From Vicia villosa (Eukaryota > Streptophyta > Magnoliopsida > Fabales > Fabaceae), in the NCBI RefSeq assembly GCF_029867415.1, contig NC_081180.1:148614731-148678730 (forward strand): a stretch of 64,000 bases of DNA. The letters run 5' to 3'. Shown piece after piece: positions 11,421 to 23,815 of this stretch (within the stretch, counting starts at the first letter, position 1; every line of letters begins with the position of its first letter). The position numbers and the translations under genes were made by a program. The notes beneath the pieces are model-generated. The model ran no database searches. It was not told the DNA's origin and was given only the letters and a program-made list of their open reading frames with translations.

Positions 11421-13650
11421 GGCAAGAATACTTCACAAACAAAAGAGGGCCAAGACACACGAAAATATAGCAAGAGCATAGCCATCAACTTCACAAAATT
11501 CTCAAAAAATCTCATAACTTTTGTAATTTTCAAATTTCATATTCCAATCAATATCAATACAAAACAATACTTTCAATCATCTTCTAAGATCATATAAAGT
11601 AAGAACAAACTCTTTGTGTGGTCCCATGAGAGTCGTATCACGTGCATAAGCGTTCTTCATATTCATACATGAACAACTTTCGTTTTCCTATATTTACTTA
11701 CCCTCAATATAAACTAATCATTCTAATGAGTTCATAAGGCCTCATAGGGTAGATCTGGGCTCTAACATGAGAGTTTCCACGTGAGAATAACCCTATGCCA
11801 TTAACAAGTGTTCTTACATGCTTAAGCTTCAACCTCTTCGAATCCCTAGATACAGTGCCCAAATAACAAAACTAACACCACCATCGTGTTCAGGAGGTGA
11901 TTTTAAGTAGATCTGGGTCATTTATTTTTATTCATAACGCTTATTTTTGCAGGTGTGGGAAGCTACCAAAAGTTGCATTTCTGACGTACAAATAGGGGAG
12001 GTTTAAAACCCCCGCTATTTGTTTAAAAAATAAGGCAGACGGAGGTTGAAGACGACCACGCGTCCAAGCGTGGTTCGTCAGTCAAAAGTTGACAATTCTA
12101 TCTGCATGCGTGGCAGATTTCCTTCTCCTCATTCGTTGGTCAGCCAGCGTGGGTCCCAGCGTGGACTTTGAACATCTGACTAATCATATGCACTGATTCC
12201 CACATGGCTATCATGCTCCCCCATGATCTGAGCCCTTGAATCAATCTCAAAGCCAATCTAACGCATCAGACAAGCAGCCCTATGCTATGGACTTCATTGA
12301 TTTCCACACAGGATAAGTATCCCTTTTATTTCTATTTTATTTTCTATTTTATTTTAATTTATTTGATAAATTAATTAAAAATAGTTTTAAAAATCCAAAA
12401 AATACACAAAAAATATTTTTAGACTTCTAAAATAATATATTATTTTCTGAAATAAAAATATTTTATTTTCTTCAAAATTTCAATATTTTGCATAATTAAT
12501 TAGTATATATTTATATATTTGCTTTTTAATTATTCCAACCAATCAAAAAATCATAAAAAAAATTAGTTTTGTTTTAAAATTAATTAACAAATATTTTGTA
12601 CATATTTTAAACTTAATTTCTAGGTTTAAATCTATTTTCATCTTTTTTTCTTCATTTTAATTTAATTAATCATGCATTAATTATAATTAAAATAAATCAT
12701 AAAAAGTCCAAAAACATGCCTTTTATTTTTTTTGCAATTTAAATTCCTAGATAAATGTATAGGATGTCAAATTCATGTAAATAGGCTAGTTTACATTTCC
12801 CGCACAATCGATGTAATAGCGTAGATTTACTTTCCGCACTTTACATTTCCGCACTTTAATTTCCAGCAAATATAAACTGCGTGTATGTCAAAGATAAAAT
12901 TGAACCGTTAGATCACTAACTTCAAAGATAAATATCTGAATCCAATCACAATCACACTTGCACCTCTTCAGGTAATCCTTTTACAATCTTTCAAAATCAA
13001 AGTCAAAATTCCACTGTTTTGAGTACAAAATCGAACCTTGCTTTTATATCCGGTGAAAGGATAGATTTTTAAAGGAAATAGGATAAAGACCTTACAACTC
13101 AGGGTAGACCTCCTAGTTTGCTTGCTCAAATCAAAACAAACAAAATTCTCATACACCGTTGATTTTTCAAAACTTTCAAAAAAGACAATACTTTGTATAC
13201 ATCCAAACACGGATTATTACAAAGTTAACGTTCTTTTCAAAACATCTTTCGAAAGATAAACAAGCATTTTGTATACATCCACACACGGATCATTACAAAA
13301 TTCAATTTACAAAAGTATTTGAAACCACATATGAGCAATTTCAGAGCAATTGAAAAGTGATCGAAAAACAAGTGAGCTAAGCAAACTTAAGAGCCCATGG
13401 ATAACCATGGATACAAAGGGTGCTAACACCTTCCCTTTGTATAACCTACCCCCTTACCCAGAATTTCTTAAAGGTCTTTTTTCTGTTTCTTTTATAAACC
13501 TTTCCTTAATTGGATAAAATAAAAGGTCGGTGGCGACTCTGTGATATTTTCAAAAAATGCGAAAGCATTAAGCGACAAAAAAGAGTCAGTTCACGTATCT
13601 CTACAGATCAGAGGTATGGCCCGGTATTAAGAAAAAATCGGAGGTCCACA

Positions 13651-16270
13651 GTAATAATCTTCCGAAGCTGACGAAATACGTGAAATAAACACAGAAGAAC
13701 GATGAAATTCTTCAGGTGAACTCCACTCTTTGTTATTCTGATTCATCCACTTCCTCTTCTTCTTCTTCTATTTTATTTCTCTGTGATTTCTGGATGATTC
13801 TACTTCTTTTTTGAATTTGCTACTTTTCTGGAACTCTGAGAGTTGTTATCGACTGAATAGAATGCGAGAGTCATTGAGAGATTATGGAGAGTTCGTGTTG
13901 ATGTGTGCGATGTGGTTTAGCTCAACTTCTAGAGCTTCAGATGTTGAAACTCTAACAGCTATGGTGCGTGAGCTCTTGGTGAGAGGTGAGGGAGATGAAG
14001 ATTCTGAGAAAAATGGAGAGAGATTGATGAATGAAGTGTGAAATCAGAGAATGGTGTGTGTTGAAGTGGAGAGTGAAGAATGATGAAGATGATGATGAAT
14101 GGTTCAGGAGTTTGAATTATGGAGGGAAGGGAGATTATATAGGGATTAGGCTCGGGTGAGTTAGGTTTGGAGTGAGGTTTGGGAGGTAGTTACTTAGGTT
14201 CGGATTTTGTTAGGTTGGTTATGAAGTAGGGATTCAGTTAGAGTTCTCTTTTTTTTGGTTGAGACAGTTATTGAGTTCTGTTACAGTAGGAGTTGGTTTG
14301 AAAGTTTGAAATCTGTTAGTTAGGTGTTGTAACTGAATTAGTTAGGTACAGGGGTTAAAAGATTGGGAAATTAGAGAAGTTAGAAAATGGTTTAGTTATG
14401 AAGTTGGTTAGAATGCTGGAAGTGACAGTTAGAGGTTAGAAGAAGTTAGTTAGGGAAAGGTTTGGAAAACTGTGGGTTGCAATTCTGTTTTAAAACTGTG
14501 TTTGATGAGCTGGAATTCTGTTAGTTGTTGGTTGTATTCTGTTAGGTGGTTGGGTTTGAATAGGGTATGTAATGTATGTATGTGAATGGTGAGTTAGTAA
14601 ACTGTCAGAATGAATTTATCTGAACTGTTATGTTTATATGTGGTGGCTGCAAGTTATAAGTTGGAAACAGATTGGGTAAGTAATTGTGTTTAACAGGGGC
14701 TGTTAGTCTTGGTATGATAATGTATGGATTAAAACGAATGCACTGGCTGTTTTATCGATGCAGGGAGGTTGAGTTTTTGTTTTTGGTAGTTATGGGAAGT
14801 TTGAAATTCTGTTAGGAATTAGTTAAGTAGCTGGGATTGATTAGTGAATTATGTTAGGATTGAAGGGTTATAACTGTCACAATTATTGAATTCAAAAAAA
14901 GCTAAAGGTTAATTCTGTTAAAACTGAAACTGGGCATGATTTTGTATCTGTTATGGATTTTCTGTATTGATGCAGGTGGTTAGCATATGGTTTGTGAATG
15001 AATGGAACATATGTATGTTGAATTGAGTTTGAACAATGGTTAATTGTGACCTTCAGCTTCAGACTAGTCATGATGCACACCATTTATGTATGAATGGGAG
15101 ATGCTCTGAATATTGCAGGTTTGGTACATGCTTGGGCTGTTAGCTTAGCTTTGACAATGCTTTGTTGTTTGAAATTGTGAACATGATGATATTTTCTTCT
15201 TCTTTTTGCAGGACTGACTGGATGCAGGGGCTGGTATGTTGGTGCAACACATGGTACACTTGGAGGCATACTTTGAACATAGTCATGGCATAAAGAATGG
15301 AGCATATGGGAGTAAAATCTTGAGGACTAAGGGAAATGGCTTGATGGGGAGCAAACTGAAGCTGACTTAGAACCAAGATAGGGCTAGAATGGGGTGTTGA
15401 CTTTGGTCAAAAGCTTGATTTTCTTGTATTCTTTGTAATGATATTGATATATTTGCCATCCTTCTTTTGTAACATGATACTTTTTCTTTCAATGAATTTT
15501 GAATGAGGAATAATGTGCATCTTGGATAAGCTTTTGACGATTTTGAATGATGGATCTTGTATGAAAATACTTGAAAATTCTTGAATGAATGAACGTGTTT
15601 TCCATAACGCTTGAATATCCTTGTACATGACATTTGTCTTAAGTTTCAAGTAACTTGATTCTCAAGACCTCACCCACAAATACTTAATAACTTTAATTAT
15701 TTTTGAACTCAAATCCACTTCAAATTTCAATGAACAGCTCTAATCAACCTGATCTTCAATGAACCCTCTAATTCAATTCAATTCACCAATTCAAATCAGA
15801 CTTGTGTATCAAGCGACTAGCATTAGCACGAATGATGCCTTAAGTACAATGCAATCTTCAAGTTCATCCTCTTGTACCATAGTTCAACAATGATCTCAGA
15901 GCAAAATCACAATGCCTTGAGGGAAACACTAATGAGAGAACCTAATTCGATGATCCTCAGTTGGAAACTTTTTCAAGCTCAGACACAGCAGGTGAAAACT
16001 CACCTTTAGTCAACCATAGGGAAATAAACCCTGATCTCACGCTTCAGTGCTTGGAAGCTTCAGAAGAATCAGACTTTAATTGTCATGCACATCTCAACTC
16101 AATACTAAGCCCTAGGCTTTGGAACTCCTTGATCCCAGTGCCATGTTATTGTCTAATGAATGCATGGGTTATGTTAGATGACCTAATGGGAGGTATGTAC
16201 ATGCGACTATGAAATGCATAAGCCTAAGCCAGATAAAATTGAAAGGGTAGGACAAATTTGGGGTATGACA
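13651..16270 (-). repeat. 3' LTR of element C, cut by Ogre-L
   Basis: Aligns end to end with 43398-46015 with about 21 substitutions and two 1-bp indels by eye (about 0.8%). The part matching 41582-43397 should lie left of Ogre-L, outside the window. It ends GGGGTATGACA at 16270, the reverse complement of LTR start TGTCATACCCC. TATA box on the minus strand at 14134-14143 (CCTATATAAT). Open frames at 13811-14041 and 15961-16212 run antisense to the element and are not treated as genes. Confidence 0.9.
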
Positions 16271-16290
16271 GCTGCCCCTATTTAATCGTC
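16271..16290 (-). other. polypurine tract of element C
   Basis: Reads GATTAAATAGGGGCAGC on the minus strand directly before the LTR. It is nearly the Ogre tract, supporting common descent. Confidence 0.85.
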
Positions 16291-16548
16291 TTAAACCTGA
16301 AGGTGAGATTGGCGCTAGCCTTTCGAACATTCGAGGTAGAAGAAGATTAAATATCAAAGTACCAGAAATTTGTCCTGAAGAAAAGATGGTGTAAGTGTTA
16401 TCTTTATTATATTTTTGTTTTGATATCTGCTGGGGAAGGAGAAATTTATTTTTTCTGATGGAAATATTTACGGTGAGTAATGGATTTGAATGGTGGTAGC
16501 TTGTAATGTGGTAACGGTGCCAATACAAGGTTTCCGAAGAGAAGGGTT

Positions 16549-17152
16549 ATATGAGACAATGACTGAAAGGAAATAGATCTCGTACGATCTATGACTCAAC
16601 ATCGGGAGAAGACCTCGTACGATCTTCAAGACTGAAAGGAAAAGAACTCGTGCGACCTAAGACTCAACATCGACTCGACAACAGGAGAGGATCTCGTACG
16701 ATCTTCAGGACTGAAAAGAAATAGACCTCGTGCGATCTACGACTCAACATCGACTCGACAACAGGAGAGGATCTCGTACGATCTTCAGGACAGAAAGGAA
16801 ATAGACCTCTTACGATCTACGACTCAACATCGACTCGACATCAGGAGAGGATCTCGTACGATCTTCAGGACAGAAAGGAAATAGACCTCTTGCGATCTAC
16901 GACTCAACATCGACTCGACATCAGGAGAGGATCTTGTACGATCTTCAGGACAGAAAGGAAATAGACCTCTTGCGATCTACGACTCAACATCGACTCGACA
17001 TCAGGAGAGGATCTCGTACGATCTTCAGGACAGAAAGGAAATAGACCTCTTGCGATCTACGACTCAACATCGACTCGACATCAGGAGAGGATCTCGTACG
17101 ATCTTCAGGACAGAAAGGAAATAGACCTCGTGCGATCTACGACTCAACATCG
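16549..17152 (-). repeat. 80-bp tandem repeat array
   Basis: ATCTTCAGGA recurs at 16701, 16781, 16861, 16941, 17021 and 17101, an exact 80-bp period; about 7.5 units in all, the first ones divergent. Each unit is itself a degenerate pair of 40-bp halves, one with ATCTCGTACGATCT and one with CCTCTTGCGATCTACG. It lies in the 3' UTR of element C, next to the polypurine tract. Confidence 0.92.
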
Positions 17153-17169
17153 GGGTTTGGAGAAGGAAA

Positions 17170-17375
17170 TTGGTTTTGAAATGGTTTGCCAGGTAGGAAA
17201 CTGGGCTTTGAAAGGGTTTGCCAGGTTGGGAACTGGGCTTTAAAAGGGTTTGCCAGGTTGGGAACTGCGCTTTGAAAGGGTTTGCCAGGTTGGGAACTGG
17301 GCTTTAAAAAGGTTTGCCAGGTTGGGAACTAGGCTTTGAAAGGGTTTTCCAGGTTGAGAACTGGGCTTTGAAATG
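17170..17375 (-). repeat. 32-bp tandem repeat array
   Basis: Six units of GGGCTTTGAAAGGGTTTGCC plus AGGTTGGGAACT, period 32 bp (TTTGCC at 17185, 17217 and onward). It directly follows the 80-bp array in the 3' UTR of element C. Confidence 0.9.
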
Positions 17376-17439
17376 TATGAAGGTCGGAAGGTAAAGGATT
17401 CACAACACGGGGGTTGAATCCTGAAAAGTTTTCCCATAC

Positions 17440-17960
17440 GGGGGAAGGGACCACGGAGACTAGTGACGACTAGACTCGATCAAAAGACATAATCACGAAG
17501 ATGTTGATGCTTGCGAAGCATAAGAATTACATTAATCCCTCAGGCCAAAGGCGGGGTGTAACTCTTCAAGAGTGGCAATCGTTCGAATTGCCACACACCA
17601 AGTATGGTTATCCAAACGATTGAAAAATGAGATGGGTTGAATGCCCACCCTCATTCGCACTCTAATTTGCGCACAGCACACGGGAAATAACCACAACAAG
17701 ACTAGTGACGACTAGACTTGACAAGAAGATAGAAGTAACCACTGGGAATTACGGAGATAATGATGCTTGCGAAGCATAAGAATTACATTAATCCCTCAGG
17801 CCAAAGGCGGGGTGTAACTCTTCAAGAGTGGCAATCGTTCGAATTGCCACACACCAAGTATGGTTATTCAAACGATTGAAAAATGAGATGGGTTGAATGC
17901 CCACCCTCATTCGCGCTCTAATCTGCACGCAGCATACGGGAAATAACCTCGAAGACAACG
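17440..17960 (-). repeat. 256-bp tandem duplication
   Basis: GATGCTTGCGAAGCATAAG starts at 17506 and again at 17762, and about 190 bp after it match closely, with ACTAGTGACGACTAGACT before both. This is a third repeat type in the element C 3' UTR. Confidence 0.9.
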
Positions 17961-20380
17961 ATTCTGACGAAGAAAGACGTTGCGTCTGATCCATGTTGGA
18001 GAGAGCAAATGAGACTTCTTTTGGAGATTTAGGATACCAGGTATCGGCACCGTGGCTTGAGGAGATTTGTAATGTGGTAGCAGATATCAATTGGAGTTTG
18101 TAAGGACACCTTTTATATAGGGAAATATCATTGTCTCGATTGAGTGTTGATTTGTATTATCTGGCTTATGTTTTGTATGCATGTTTGAATTTTTCTATGG
18201 CGTAATGCTCCATTTTGATGGATATGCTACGCTTTTGAGGATGCAATGTTATATGCAGTGAACGCTATATGCAGAGTGCCAAATAAAGGCATTAGTGAGG
18301 TAGACACCAGGGAGAATCCCCTTAGTGTTAAGAATTATGTGGAGGTGCCAATAGATATTGGACTTTGACTTGCAAGGTGCACCTTCTTTGACTTGAAGAA
18401 TGATTTCTGACTTCTCACCATGTGCCACTGCTTGGAGAATTTTCAGCTTAAGGAGATTCCCTTGATTCACCATATTGGGGATGAGAAATCCAGATAAGGA
18501 GCCTTGATTAGGGAAGTAGGACAACTCCTAGGAGAAATAAACTCCTATGCTTGAGGAATGGAACAAACTCTCGGGAAAAATAGACTCCATGCTTGGGGAG
18601 AGACCAAGATTCTAGGAGAAATAAACTCCTATGGTCATGGAGCGACAAAAAACTCAGAATTGTGCCCCAAGCTTCGTGACTTATGGAGGAATTTGCCCCA
18701 AAGGATCCTTGGAGAGATTTGTCGAATCTCGACGTAACTGCCCCAGATTGGTTGAACTTGAGAGAGATTCCTTGACATGATTGCCCCAGATTGATCAAAG
18801 CTTGAAGAGATTTATCGACATGATTGCCCCAGATTGGGTACATCTTACTAGAATCCTCAAGCCTTCGTTGTTTTGAAGTCAAACAAACATGGAAACAACT
18901 TTACCACGCTCAACGGAGTCTTCAAACTCTTCCCTTCAAGGTAATCAGGGAAAGCATTAACTGTTCATGCCCAACGGAGTTCTTTGGATAACTTGCCCCT
19001 TGATGGTCAACATTTGAGATGATTAGCTTTTCCTCCTCGGAGTTCTCAAGTCTCTTGAACTTTGACATAGTCAAGTTACTCACTGATTCTCACCATGGTA
19101 ATTTCCTTGATGTTAAGCACATACTTTGTATGCAAAATAATGTTAATTCTAAGAATGATAATTCTAATGCAAAGCCTATGTTAGTCTTGAAGTTGTAAAA
19201 CTTTTTTGTGAAATGAGGTTGCGACCTCTTGTGACCGAATCACTAGTTGACACAACCTCGATTTTTTGCATATGGAAGATAAAGCAAACGTACGAAACCA
19301 ACATGGATATGAGTCTCGCTTCATTGGGAGTCAGTTAAACGCTATCTCATCGGAGTGCGCTTTCAAAATAAACCCTACTTCAATTAGGACTTTTAAGGGT
19401 TGTAATTTGGCCGGGTTCACGGTTTTTAGAAAACAAAGGATTTTTAGGCTCAAAATTATTTGTACCCACCCCCTCCGTGATGTTCTCCATTCCTAGGTTC
19501 AATTAACTCGACATGAGTGTTCATCCCTCACAAGGAATTTAGAATGGTTGAGGAATCAATGAGGTTCTTTGGACATGGCGGTCGCTCACCTTTTATTCTT
19601 CTGATTCATTGTCACACGACTTTGTTCTTGCTTGGCAATTTCATCGTTTTTTTTTGCTTCTTTTGTCATTTTTTCTTTTCATCCTTTTCTTCTTATATTT
19701 TTTTTGCCATTTCTTTTTGCTCTCTTTTTTTTGAACAAGTCGTGTGACCTTGCATTATCTTTGATTCGTTGGAGGTGATTGCGACCGCCTCACTCCTTTG
19801 ATTTGATGAAGGATTACCATTGTGGTATCGTCATCTCTTGATCTCTTGATGGAATAAGGATAATCATTGCGGTCTTGACATTCCTCAACCTTTTGGAGGA
19901 TAACCATTGTTGTATCCTTAGATGCATACCTTTTTGGTGAGTTTTGAAAGCTCGATCAAGTTAAATGAACACTACCCTGCCCCAGGGTTAAAATAAGGGG
20001 TTTTTATGTTTAGGAAAGAAACTCCTGCTTCAAGGCTCAAAGGGGTTGACGAGGGTCTATCTCCCTTATATCTCCGGTGTTTGGGGATTTGAAACAATGC
20101 CTGTACATCCTCAGTAGGGTTTTATTCAAAAACACACGATTAGAGATTTTGCATTTTTATTTTTCATCATTCTCCCTCCGCTCTTTGCCTAAGCAGGCGA
20201 TTATTAAAGTTGGTATCGTATGCAAGCGAATCATTTTATGAGTGAAAACGAATGGGTTTCTTCAAGACGAACATAAACAATGTATTTTTATTTTCATTCA
20301 GAAATTAACAAGTTTTTACATGCTATAAATGCTTAAACAAACAAAGGAAATTTTACAAATGAGAATGCAATAAAGAAACT
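17961..20380 (-). other. element C 3' region without recognisable genes
   Basis: No retroelement protein motif in any frame. Around 18520-18850 short words recur (TTGCCCCAGATTG three times, AGGAGAAATAAACTCCTATG twice). A long hairpin at 19611-19748 is listed separately. Small open frames at 18249-18882 and 19266-19747 are composed of these repeats or low-complexity DNA. Confidence 0.6.
19611..19748 (-). other. hairpin with 105-nt purine-rich loop (sense strand), element C
   Basis: The arm at 19611-19627 pairs with 19733-19748 over 16 bp, with one extra T in the left arm. The 105-nt loop is T/C-rich on the plus strand, so A/G-rich in element RNA. It has the same architecture as the hairpin at 31816-31965 with unrelated sequence. 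Confidence 0.7.
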
Positions 20381-21430
20381 AAATGAATGCCATTGTTGAG
20401 GAGACTTGACTCCGTCTGGACTTATTGATCTTGAATACTTTTTGCAGTTCTTTCCAAACACCTCAGATTACTCCAAAAGAGAACTCCAACGAAGCCACCC
20501 ATGAGTTGTAAACTTTTGCCTTACTTTAGGGATTCGGGCAATGCGAGTGATGCAATGCTCAAGATAAGAGTACGTCTTGCTTATCCCTCATGCGGGAGCC
20601 CCAAGCATAGTTGCTAGAGTAGTAATCGCCATCATAAATGGAAAGAATCTTGTATGATCATCAAACTCAAGATAGCTACTTGTGATGAAGAAGACCCAAT
20701 ACTAGAATCTTAACCAATTGCGATTCCAACAAACAAGGAAACGAATGAGCACAAGGCAATAGAATCACATCAATTTGCTTCTCATATTCTTCTCGTCTCT
20801 GTTAACAAACGGAGGCCACTGAGAAGGAAATTCTGAGAAGAGACAACTGAGATATGAAGTAGAACCTTGAGAATGAGAAGCGTTGTGAAGAACACTCTTG
20901 ATTACCACATGGAAGAAGATTCTGACGAAGTCACCCAAGAAATTGTAATGCTTTAGGGATTCGAGCAATGCGAATGATGCAATGCTCAAGATAAGAGTGC
21001 GTCTTGCTTATCCCTCGTGCGGGAGCCCCAAGCATATTCATTGAAGAAGTATTTTCCATCAAACATGGAGGAACCTTGTGTGGTCACCAAAATTAGAGAA
21101 GCTACTTGTTGCAAGGAGAGCTCAAACACCAACTGAAACGCCAACCTCCACGGATACAACTGAGCACAAGAACCTTGAGAATGAGAGATGCTTCTACAAA
21201 ACATTCTTGATTACTTTTTGAAAAAGATTCTGACAAAGTTGCTCGAGAATTTGTGGTGTTTTCATCATTATTATACCAATGAGTTCAAACAAGGAAGTAG
21301 CCTTCTACAAAACAGGAAATACTGAAATGAGAATACGGAAATGAAATGATGGTCGCCATAGTTGAGGAGCCTTGACTCCATTTGGGCTTATTATTATTAT
21401 TACTATTATTTCTTTTTTTTTTGGTGATAC
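20380..21430 (-). repeat. degenerate tandem repeat of about 430 bp
   Basis: A block GATTCG...ATGCAATGCTCAAGATAAGAG...GGGAGCCCCAAGCAT starts at 20531 and again at 20958 (offset 427 bp). A flanking sentence GTTGAGGAG(A/C)CTTGACTCC appears at about 20395 and 21364. It separates mini-gag from the rest of the element C 3' region. Confidence 0.8.
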
Positions 21431-21452
21431 TTTCTGGAATACGGACATTCAC

Positions 21453-22034
21453 TTATGCATGAACTCTTCGTGTTATGTGCAGGCCATTTGGAGTGAATGA
21501 TATTGCTTTGGAGTCAATGAGATCTTGAATTTGCTGCTTCAACGCCCTACAATTCTCAATATCGTGGCCAGGTGCCCCAGAATGGAACTCGCATCGAGCA
21601 TTGGCATCAAAACTGGGGGGAAGCTTTTCAGGCATGGACAAATCACGTAGCTCAACCAACCGAAGTTCCAGCAAGCGGGGAAGTAACTGAGCATAAGGCA
21701 TCGGGATCGGATCAAGAACCCTTTGAGGCATCTTAGGTTTTTGCCCCCACATTCGGCCTCCTTGATTCATTCTAGGGGCATGAACAGATTGACGTGGAGG
21801 TAACGGCACTTGAAGTGGTGGATGGGCTCCACAAAACATCCCATGAATTGGAGGAGATCCTATTGGAGAGGAGAGATCAACGACCTCTGTTGCAGGAGTA
21901 GGAATAACATCACCCTCCTTTCTTAGTACCTTTTTCAGAACTTCCATGACCAAACTCACTTGAGTCTTCAACTGACTGTTTTCCTCTTTTAGTGCACCCT
22001 GATTATGGATCAATTCTTGCATTTCCAACATAAG
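21453..22034 (-). pseudogene. gag: mini-Gag of element C, C-terminal part (cut by SIRE-1)
   Basis: Encodes a charged heptad-like segment (coiled coil), a proline-rich linker, and a nucleocapsid-like knuckle CEFHSGAPGHDIENC followed by ALKQQIQDLID, closely parallel to the Ogre Gag knuckle at 866-950. The frame ends at 21453. The other part lies at 31640-31795; excluding SIRE-1 and one 5-bp duplication leaves the frame continuous at 245 codons. The capsid core found in full-length Gag is absent, so this is a dimerisation-plus-RNA-binding Gag. It was open until SIRE-1 landed; now disrupted. Confidence 0.8.
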
Positions 22035-23240
22035 TGAAGGATAGAAAAACACTTAGAAAGGGGGGTTTGAATAAGTGTAGCTTTAAAAACTTGACAGATA
22101 AAAATAAATTGCACAGTTATTTTTATCCTGGTTCGTTGTTAACTAAACTACTCCAGTCCACCCCCGCAGAGATGATTTACCTCAACTGAGGATTTAATCC
22201 ACTAATCGCACGGATTACAATGGTTCTCCACTTAGTCAGCAACTAAGTCTTCCAGAGTCTACTGATCACACACTGATCACTCCAGGAACACTGCTTAGAT
22301 ACCCTCTAAGACTTTTCTAGAGTATACTGATCCACACGATCACTCTAGTTACAATCTGCTTAGTTCACTCCTAAGACTTCCTAGAGTATTCTGATCAACA
22401 CGATCACTCTAGTTCCTTACAACTTAATGTAATCAATCTAAGAGTATTACAAATGCTTCTTACAAGCGATAATCACAACTGTGATATTTCTCTTAATCGT
22501 TTAAGCTTAATCTCACTAATGTATTACAACAGCAATGTAGTGAGCTTTGATGAAGATGAAGATTCTGAGCTTTGAATTTGAACAGAGTTTCAGCAAGTTA
22601 ATTTGAATTGTATTGTTCAGAATCGTTAACCTTGCTTCTCATCAGAACTTCATATTTATAGGCGTTGGAGAAGATGACCGTTGAATGCATTTAATGCTTT
22701 GCGTGTTCCGTACAGCATCGCATTTAATGTTATACGCTTTTGTCAACTACCTCGAGCCTTGTTCACGCTGTGTCTACTGACGTAGCCTTTAGTAGCTTTT
22801 AACGTTCCTTTTGTCAGTCAGCGTAGCCTGCCACTTGTACTTTCTTCTGATCTGATGCTTGTGAATACAACGTTTGAATATCATCAGAGTCAAACAGCTT
22901 GGTGCATAGCATCTTCTGATCTTCTGACCTTGAAGTGCTTCTGAGCGTGATACCATCAGAACTTCAGTGCTTCTGTTCTCTTGTTCTTCTGATGCTTCCA
23001 TAGACCCATGTTCTGATTCTGCTTCGACCATCTTCTGATGTCTTGCCAGACCATGTTCTGATGTTGCATGCTGAACCCTTTGAGACAAAGCTTCTGAGCG
23101 CTGAATTATGCGTACTCTTTTATATATTTCCTGAAAGGGAAATTGCATTGGATTAGAGTACCATATAATCTTAAGCAAAATTCATATTATTGTTATCATC
23201 AAAACTAAGATAATTGATCAGAACAAATCTTGTTCTAACA
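22035..23240 (-). repeat. 3' LTR of SIRE-1
   Basis: Sense-strand ends TGTTAGAACAAG...CTATCCTTCA; 1206 bp. TATA box CTATAAATATG at 22651-22661. A 129-codon frame at 22789-23178 is repeated identically in the other LTR but lies in U3 and is not treated as a gene. Confidence 0.95.
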
Positions 23241-23256
23241 ATCTCCCCCTTTTTGA
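23241..23256 (-). other. polypurine tract of SIRE-1
   Basis: Reads AAAAAGGGGGAGATT on the minus strand, directly before the LTR. Three further AGGGGGAGATT words lie at 23352-23406, and an AAAAAGGGGGAGA copy at about 24365-24378. Confidence 0.88.
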
Positions 23257-23469
23257 TGATGACAAAAACATATATAAATGATATGAATTTGCGATCAGAA
23301 AGAACAGACGGCAAAAGACAAATTACACAGCTATAGCATAAGCATATGAATATGTCTCCCCCTGAGATTAACAATCTCCCCCTGAGATAAATAATCTCCC
23401 CCTGAAATAAATACTCGAAGAACTTTAATAAAAGACTTCCCTGATTATTTCGGTAGAGACGATCATATA

Positions 23470-23815
23470 AGCTTCTGTCTTTAGAGAATTCATAGCTTCT
23501 GACTTCTGCTTCCATTGGACAGCTTCAGAACTAGAATTTCCTTAGATCCCTAGAACACTCTCAGCTTCTGATTCCTGCTTCCATCTAGGACAGCTTCAGA
23601 ACTTGAATTTCTTTGATCTTCTGAACATTCACAGCTTCTGATTTCTGCTTCCATTCAGGACAGCTTCAGAACTTGAATTTCTTTGATCTTCTGAACATTC
23701 ACAGCTTCTGATTTCTGCTTCCATTCAGGACAGCTTCAGAACTTGAGTTTTCTGGATCTTTAGAACATTCGCAGCTTCTGATTTCTGCTTCCCTCGGATA
23801 GCTTCGGAGCTTTGA
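23470..23815 (-). repeat. 70-bp tandem repeat in SIRE-1 3' UTR
   Basis: ACAGCTTCTGATTTCTGCTT recurs at 23631 and 23701 (period 70 bp), with diverged units on both sides, about five in all. SIRE-2 has the homologous array at 33690-34020. Confidence 0.88.

Larger units (their letters stand above)
1..13650 (+). mobile_element. Ogre-L, Ty3/gypsy Ogre (Tat lineage) retrotransposon, 5' end outside window
   Basis: Seen: gag-pro frame, intron, pol frame with two RNase H domains, long 3' UTR, polypurine tract and one LTR ending in CA at 13650. Base 1 corresponds to about base 59540 of Ogre-R, so the 5' LTR, ORF1 and gag start lie outside the window. The right edge abuts GTAAT, which begins the truncated LTR of element C. 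The uninterrupted C LTR reads GAG-GTAAT-AATC at 43395-43406, so Ogre-L probably inserted there with GTAAT as its target duplication. Known for the family: a separate ORF1, LTRs of several kb, a tRNA-Arg primer site and a spliced intron. Confidence 0.93.
9026..13650 (+). repeat. 3' LTR of Ogre-L
   Basis: Begins TGTTATACCCC after the polypurine tract and ends GGTCCACA. The same ends bound the LTR at 52985-56870. Length is 4625 bp versus 3886 bp there; most of the difference is a block at about 9335-10188 that is present only here and carries the small gene-like unit at 9541-10140. U3 runs to the TATA box at 11413-11420; R-U5 is about 2.2 kb, with a very AT-rich stretch at 12320-12760. Confidence 0.93.

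Noticed and set aside
13811..14041. 76-codon plus-strand frame in element C LTR
   Set aside because: The other LTR copy has a TGA early in the frame, and it is antisense to the element.
15961..16212. 83-codon frame present identically at 45706-45957
   Set aside because: Antisense to element C in U3; identity is expected between LTRs 99% alike; no motif.
16549..17152. CRISPR array
   Set aside because: 80-bp units are contiguous with no unique spacers, and the setting is a plant retrotransposon 3' UTR.
18508..18882. 124-codon minus-strand frame
   Set aside because: Built from short local repeats (AGGAGAAATAAACTCC, TTGCCCCAGATTG); no protein motif.
22789..23178. 129-codon frame identical in both SIRE-1 LTRs
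   Set aside because: Identity follows from LTR identity. It lies in U3 and is shortened in SIRE-2.
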